From Nemophila menziesii (taxonomy: Eukaryota > Streptophyta > Magnoliopsida > Boraginales > Hydrophyllaceae), in NCBI GenBank assembly GCA_029959085.1, contig JARWIR010000003.1:32131505-32195504 (forward strand): a stretch of 64,000 bases of DNA, given 5' to 3'. Each line of letters starts with the position of its first letter. Positions within the stretch are counted from its first letter, which is position 1. Under the pieces are notes generated by a model. That model did no database searches and had not been told where the DNA came from. It was given only the letters and a program-made list of their open reading frames with translations. Made by a program: the position numbers and the translations under genes. Of the stretch, positions 60,700 through 64,000 are shown piece after piece.

Positions 60700-61753
60700 A
60701 TGGAATTTAATCTTTTGGAAGAGTCGTCTTCTACCCGACCTCCACATTTTGTAGGAACTCACTATCTTGCTTGGAGAACAAAAATGGAGGAATTTATCAA
60801 AGCCGAAGATCCCGATCAATGGAGAATTGTTATGGAAGGTCCATTCATTCCATACAAAGAGGAGTTAAATGAAGCGGGAGTTCTTAAGTTAAATCAAGAA
60901 GAAAAAGATTATGATGAACTCACCAACGAGGATAATTCTAAGCTCACTCAAAATGCAAAACTGATGTACACTCTAATTTGTGGAATATCCGAAGAGATTT
61001 TCTCACAAATGTTAGATTGTAATTCCGTAAAAGAGCTTTGGGATCGTTTGGAGTTTCTATATGGAATTGTCGAGAATGACGAAGAAAATGAAAGCTTAAT
61101 TCATGATGAATCTCATGACAATCCTAAACCAAACCATGAGGTAGCAATCTATCCTAACTCTTTATCACCTCCATATAATTATGATGATATTAGGCATATT
61201 TCATCCCTTCTAAAAATTCTTGATTCTCAAATCCATTTGAATAACCTTATGTTAAAAAAGGCTAAAGTTGAGCAAAAAAAATTGTTTTAATTGTTGTATT
61301 ACTCTAGATGATATTTTGGGAAATACTAAAAACCCTTGTTTTGAAAATATTTTCTCTTCAAATAAAAGTCAACATCTTATGAAGAAAAATATAGAAGGTT
61401 TTGAAAAAGTGGATGAAGCATTTTCCCTTGCTCTTAAAACTTTAGAAAATCATCCCTATTTAAATGTTACTCCATTTGATGAAAATGATCTTTTTAAAGA
61501 AAAACTATTTTTGAGTGAAAATTTGATTTTACAAAATAATGAGAAAAATTCGTGTTCAAAACCTTCTCATGGTAGTTCTATTCGAAAAAGAAGTTCTTGC
61601 AATTATTGTGGTAAACCCGGTCATCATGTTTCTACGTGTCATTACCACAAACAACTTGAATACGGGTCCTTAATACCTTCGTGGGAAAAACCGACATGGA
61701 TCGTGAAAAGTACTAATCGTGTTCCCGGATCCACTCCACCTCGGATACCATAG
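60700..61753 (+). pseudogene. Copia-type gag of copy B, frameshifted
   Basis: ATG at 60700 (MEFNLLEESS). Position 60895 region keeps the CAA that is a stop in copy A. An extra A in the run 61274-61281 shifts the frame; the C-terminal part continues in another frame to 61753 and includes the CCHC knuckle CNYCGKPGHHVSTC. The nucleotide sequence is over 90 percent identical to copy A by eye. The two copies therefore carry independent lesions. Confidence 0.85.
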
Positions 61754-62149
61754 TAATATTCATTGTAGGTGTTGAGCGTCAAGAAAATGGAATAATATAC
61801 AAAAAGACGTTCAAATCTCGTAAAAGAAAAATCCGGTGAATTCTTTCCTTCTTTTCTTTTTTAGTTTGTGTTTTATTATGTGTTTATGTGCTTTATCCTC
61901 TATGTGCTAATATCTTGTATGTCTTGACCTTTTCATGCTTAAAATTGCTTAGTTTTTCTTTGGGTCTTTTTGTACTTTTTAGAAAGTATAGGTTTCCTAG
62001 GAAATTATCTGTTTTTATTGTTTTAGCCCTTTCTACTTGCTAGTTTTCAAAAACAAAAATTGCCCCACTTATATTTTTACATTATCTAACTATTAGGGAG
62101 GTTTCGGGTTGATTCCGAGCACTTTTTTGTCCCAATTTTCGAGAGTTGA
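61754..62149 (+). other. Noncoding spacer after gag (copy B)
   Basis: Matches 10187-10395 of copy A closely for about 200 bp and then diverges. No pol. Confidence 0.5.
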
Positions 62150-62281
62150 GCGGCATACCGGGATTTCCGGCAGCATACCGGCGGGCTTGAACAGATTACT
62201 GTTTTCACTGGACCGGCATACCGGGCTTTTCAGCGGCATACCGGTCGGGTTTATTCTGCAGCTACGAAAATCGTTTTAAAT
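62150..62281 (+). promoter_or_regulatory. Four palindromic sites and TATA-like box before ORF2 (copy B)
   Basis: Sites start at 62150 (GCGGCATACCGG), 62171 (CAGCATACCGGC), 62213 (CCGGCATACCGG) and 62233 (GCGGCATACCGG), at spacings of 21, 42 and 20 bp. A TTTTAAAT box follows at 62274. The centre ATAC matches the U3 palindromes of the same copy and differs from those of copy A (TACA). Confidence 0.55.
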
Positions 62282-62418
62282 AACTTCTTATACCCATTTT
62301 CTTCACTCTTAAAACCCTAACTACTTCTCCTTCACGATTCTCTCTGCAAATCGGCTCCTTCATCCATTAATCTTCTCAAAAAACCCATTTCCTTCAATCA
62401 TCTTCACCATCTCTTGCT

Positions 62419-63606
62419 ATGGATCCAAGAAAAGAAGCTTCTTCATCCTCTACACTAAAGAAGACCGGAAGCTCTTCAAATCCTCCTCCACCTTCAAAGC
62501 CCTTCGATATTCAACCGGGTAGAAAGGTTGAATCCTCCGCTTTCCCATCCGGTAATAGCTTCTTTACTCATCTTGATTCTCAAGGGCTTGTTCCTTTTCT
62601 TTCAATTGAATCAAATATTGCTACTAGTTTTTGTCAAGAATTCTACAAAAACTTCCAATATAATTGTGATAGGAACTCAATTTCTTCAAAAATTAATGGG
62701 AAAATCGTAAAAATCGATGAATCTATTCTTAGCACTGTTTTTAATCTCAAAACTTCGGGTTTTAGCTCTTTTTGGAATATTAATTGGGGTTTTCTTGATG
62801 AAACTATTATCCCTCTTGTTGAAGCCTTTATGGAATCCCATTTAGTTAATCCGGCCTCAATTAATTCTGATTCTAAACATTGGAGGTCGTATGATTTCAC
62901 ACCCGATTTTCAAATAGCTTATAAAATTGTTCTAAATGGGTTATTTTGCAAAAATAAACACGATGCTACTATATCCCCTTATGAAGCTTACATTCTCTAT
63001 CGTATTTATCACAATGAGCCAATCAATTTTCCCGCTATCATGATCAAAATGATGAACCATGCTTTTCTTAACACCACTAGTGTTCCATATGGTTTAGCTC
63101 TTTCCGCTAATTTCAATCACCTCGGTTTTAATCTCGAAAATTCTCTTTTAAAAAGCTTTAACTCAAATTGGGTCATCAATTACAAAGCCGTTAGAAAAAT
63201 GAAGTTTGTGATCTATAATGATGAATATATTCCGGAAAATCATGTTAATTACTTTGGGGATCAAGAGACTATCTCTAATATCCTGTTATCTTCTTCGCGT
63301 CTCACGGGTCCACCTATTCCGGCTTCTCCTATTCAAAATGTGCCTACACAAAACCATCCTATAAATGAGGATCCTCCTAATCTATCCCGTTTTGAAAGCA
63401 CAATAAACCGTTTTATGGATTATATGGGAAGAAAAATTGAGGTTTTGGAAGAGAAATTGGAAAGAAAATTTGGGGTTTTGGAAGAAAAATTGGGAAATCT
63501 TGCTAATGAGATGACTTGTGTGAAAAACGATGTTTCGTGCATTAAGGATGATGTGTCACATTCCCGCCGCCGTTCTAGAAGCCGCTCTCCTCGGGATAAT
63601 CGTTAA
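62419..63606 (+). CDS. ORF2 of copy B: plant 'putative transposon protein' family (PF20167-like)
   Basis: An intact 395-codon ORF, ATG at 62419. It parallels copy A ORF2 throughout: PGRKVESSAFPSGN near residue 35, SFCQEFYKNFQYNC, SGFSSFWNINW, NKHDATISPYEAYILYRIYH, SVPYGLALSANF and YKAVRKMKFVIYNDEYI. The C-terminus has a coiled coil with short repeats (VLEEKLE) and an RS-like end (SRRRSRSRSPRDN). Overall similarity to copy A is perhaps 40 percent, far lower than for gag. Function is unknown; the family is named for its presence in plant mobile elements. Both frames being open next to broken gags suggests separate maintenance or recent activity. Confidence 0.8.
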   Translation: MDPRKEASSSSTLKKTGSSSNPPPPSKPFDIQPGRKVESSAFPSGNSFFTHLDSQGLVPFLSIESNIATSFCQEFYKNFQYNCDRNSISSKINGKIVKIDESILSTVFNLKTSGFSSFWNINWGFLDETIIPLVEAFMESHLVNPASINSDSKHWRSYDFTPDFQIAYKIVLNGLFCKNKHDATISPYEAYILYRIYHNEPINFPAIMIKMMNHAFLNTTSVPYGLALSANFNHLGFNLENSLLKSFNSNWVINYKAVRKMKFVIYNDEYIPENHVNYFGDQETISNILLSSSRLTGPPIPASPIQNVPTQNHPINEDPPNLSRFESTINRFMDYMGRKIEVLEEKLERKFGVLEEKLGNLANEMTCVKNDVSCIKDDVSHSRRRSRSRSPRDNR

Positions 63607-64000
63607 TTACTTTTATTGAGTGTTTTTAATTTTCATATTATCCTATTTAGTTTTCGTTTTCACTTTGGTTGTTGGTTTCTAGTTGATTATGTTTTCTTCT
63701 AGTTTGGTTTTAAGTTTGAACTATCGTTTGTTATCCTTTAGTTTATGTAATTGTTGGATATTAGAATATTTGGATATCTTTCACTATGTTTTGGATATTT
63801 GAAGTTTTTTTTGTTTTTTGGATATTTCTTATAGTGTTGGTTGTTTTTGGGATTATTAGTTGGTTTGGATATCTTTAATTTTGTTATGAATTATTTGGAT
63901 GTATTAATCTTGTTATGGATATTTAGTTGTGTTTTGAATGTCTTTATATTTTGGTTATTTAGTCATTATGGATATTATCTTATTTGAGTTAAAGGTGCTA
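63607..64000 (+). other. Noncoding tail of copy B with degenerate TTTTGGATAT repeats
   Basis: From about 63750 the word TTGGATATTT or TGGATATCTTT recurs roughly every 25-40 bp. No gene. It may be the 3' untranslated part of ORF2 or of the element. Confidence 0.5.

Larger units (their letters stand above)
59517..64000 (+). mobile_element. Copia-type retroelement copy B, right end outside window
   Basis: Same order as copy A: LTR, tRNA-Met primer site, broken gag, four palindromes, intact second ORF. It is inserted in the LRR receptor gene. No pol sequence is seen up to 64000. The right LTR and the target duplication partner (TACAA or GTACA next to 59516) lie beyond the window, so whether it too ends in an inverted LTR cannot be told. 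Confidence 0.85.

Overview
The window is nuclear DNA of a flowering plant, most likely a eudicot. It has spliced genes with GT-AG introns, plant-specific families (NF-YB, class B acid phosphatase, PHR1-type MYB-CC, an LRR receptor-like protein) and a dense load of plant retrotransposons and Mutator-like elements (MULEs). The species cannot be named from sequence alone. Only four host genes are visible: an NF-YB subunit (1-485, minus, runs off the left edge), a complete three-exon acid phosphatase (34910-36325, plus), a complete six-coding-exon PHR1-like transcription factor (56766-58404, plus), and the C-terminal part of an LRR receptor-like protein (58610-59516, minus) cut by a retrotransposon.

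Layout. 0.5-6.5 kb: simple and tandem repeats, then a decayed Ty3/gypsy gag with its primer-binding site. 7.1-12.9 kb: a Sirevirus-like copia 3' tail joined to a copia-type element (copy A) with LTR, tRNA-Met primer site, broken gag, a second intact ORF, and an inverted LTR fragment. 12.9-14.1 kb: a gypsy LTR relic. 14.3-21.6 kb: a decayed MULE complex with long inverted repeats. 22-27 kb: AT-rich DNA, hexanucleotide arrays and LTR relics. 27.7-33 kb: LINE remains, including an almost full-length dead L1-type element on the minus strand. 33.5-34.6 kb: a TRIM just upstream of the acid phosphatase. 36.6-37.9 kb: another LINE tail. 38-46 kb: microsatellites, LTR relics, MITE-like DNA. 46.2-55.4 kb: a structurally complete MULE. 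59.5-64 kb: copy B of the copia-type element, continuing past the right edge.

The most interesting material is in the mobile elements. The 9155-bp MULE has degenerate terminal inverted repeats, a perfect 9-bp target duplication, a complete transposase gene (711 codons plus stop) and a convergent complete gene for a DUF1985-like/coiled-coil/Ulp1-like protein (1102 codons). Its introns, leaders and trailers are packed with about 50 copies of a short motif, CTCAG(T/A)ACTTTT, almost always in the sense direction of whichever gene it lies in and nearly absent from exons. A second, decayed MULE at 15-20 kb has a different, quasi-palindromic motif spread through its noncoding DNA. This resembles the self-recognition motifs of Arabidopsis VANDAL elements, whose VANC proteins act as anti-silencing factors.

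The two copia-type copies A and B share nearly identical R-U5-gag but have unrelated U3 regions and strongly diverged second ORFs. In each copy, four roughly palindromic 12-mers sit in the U3 promoter and four more in front of the second ORF, mostly paired at 20-21 bp. The centre of the palindrome differs between A and B but agrees within each copy, which suggests that U3 and ORF2 form a matched regulatory module.
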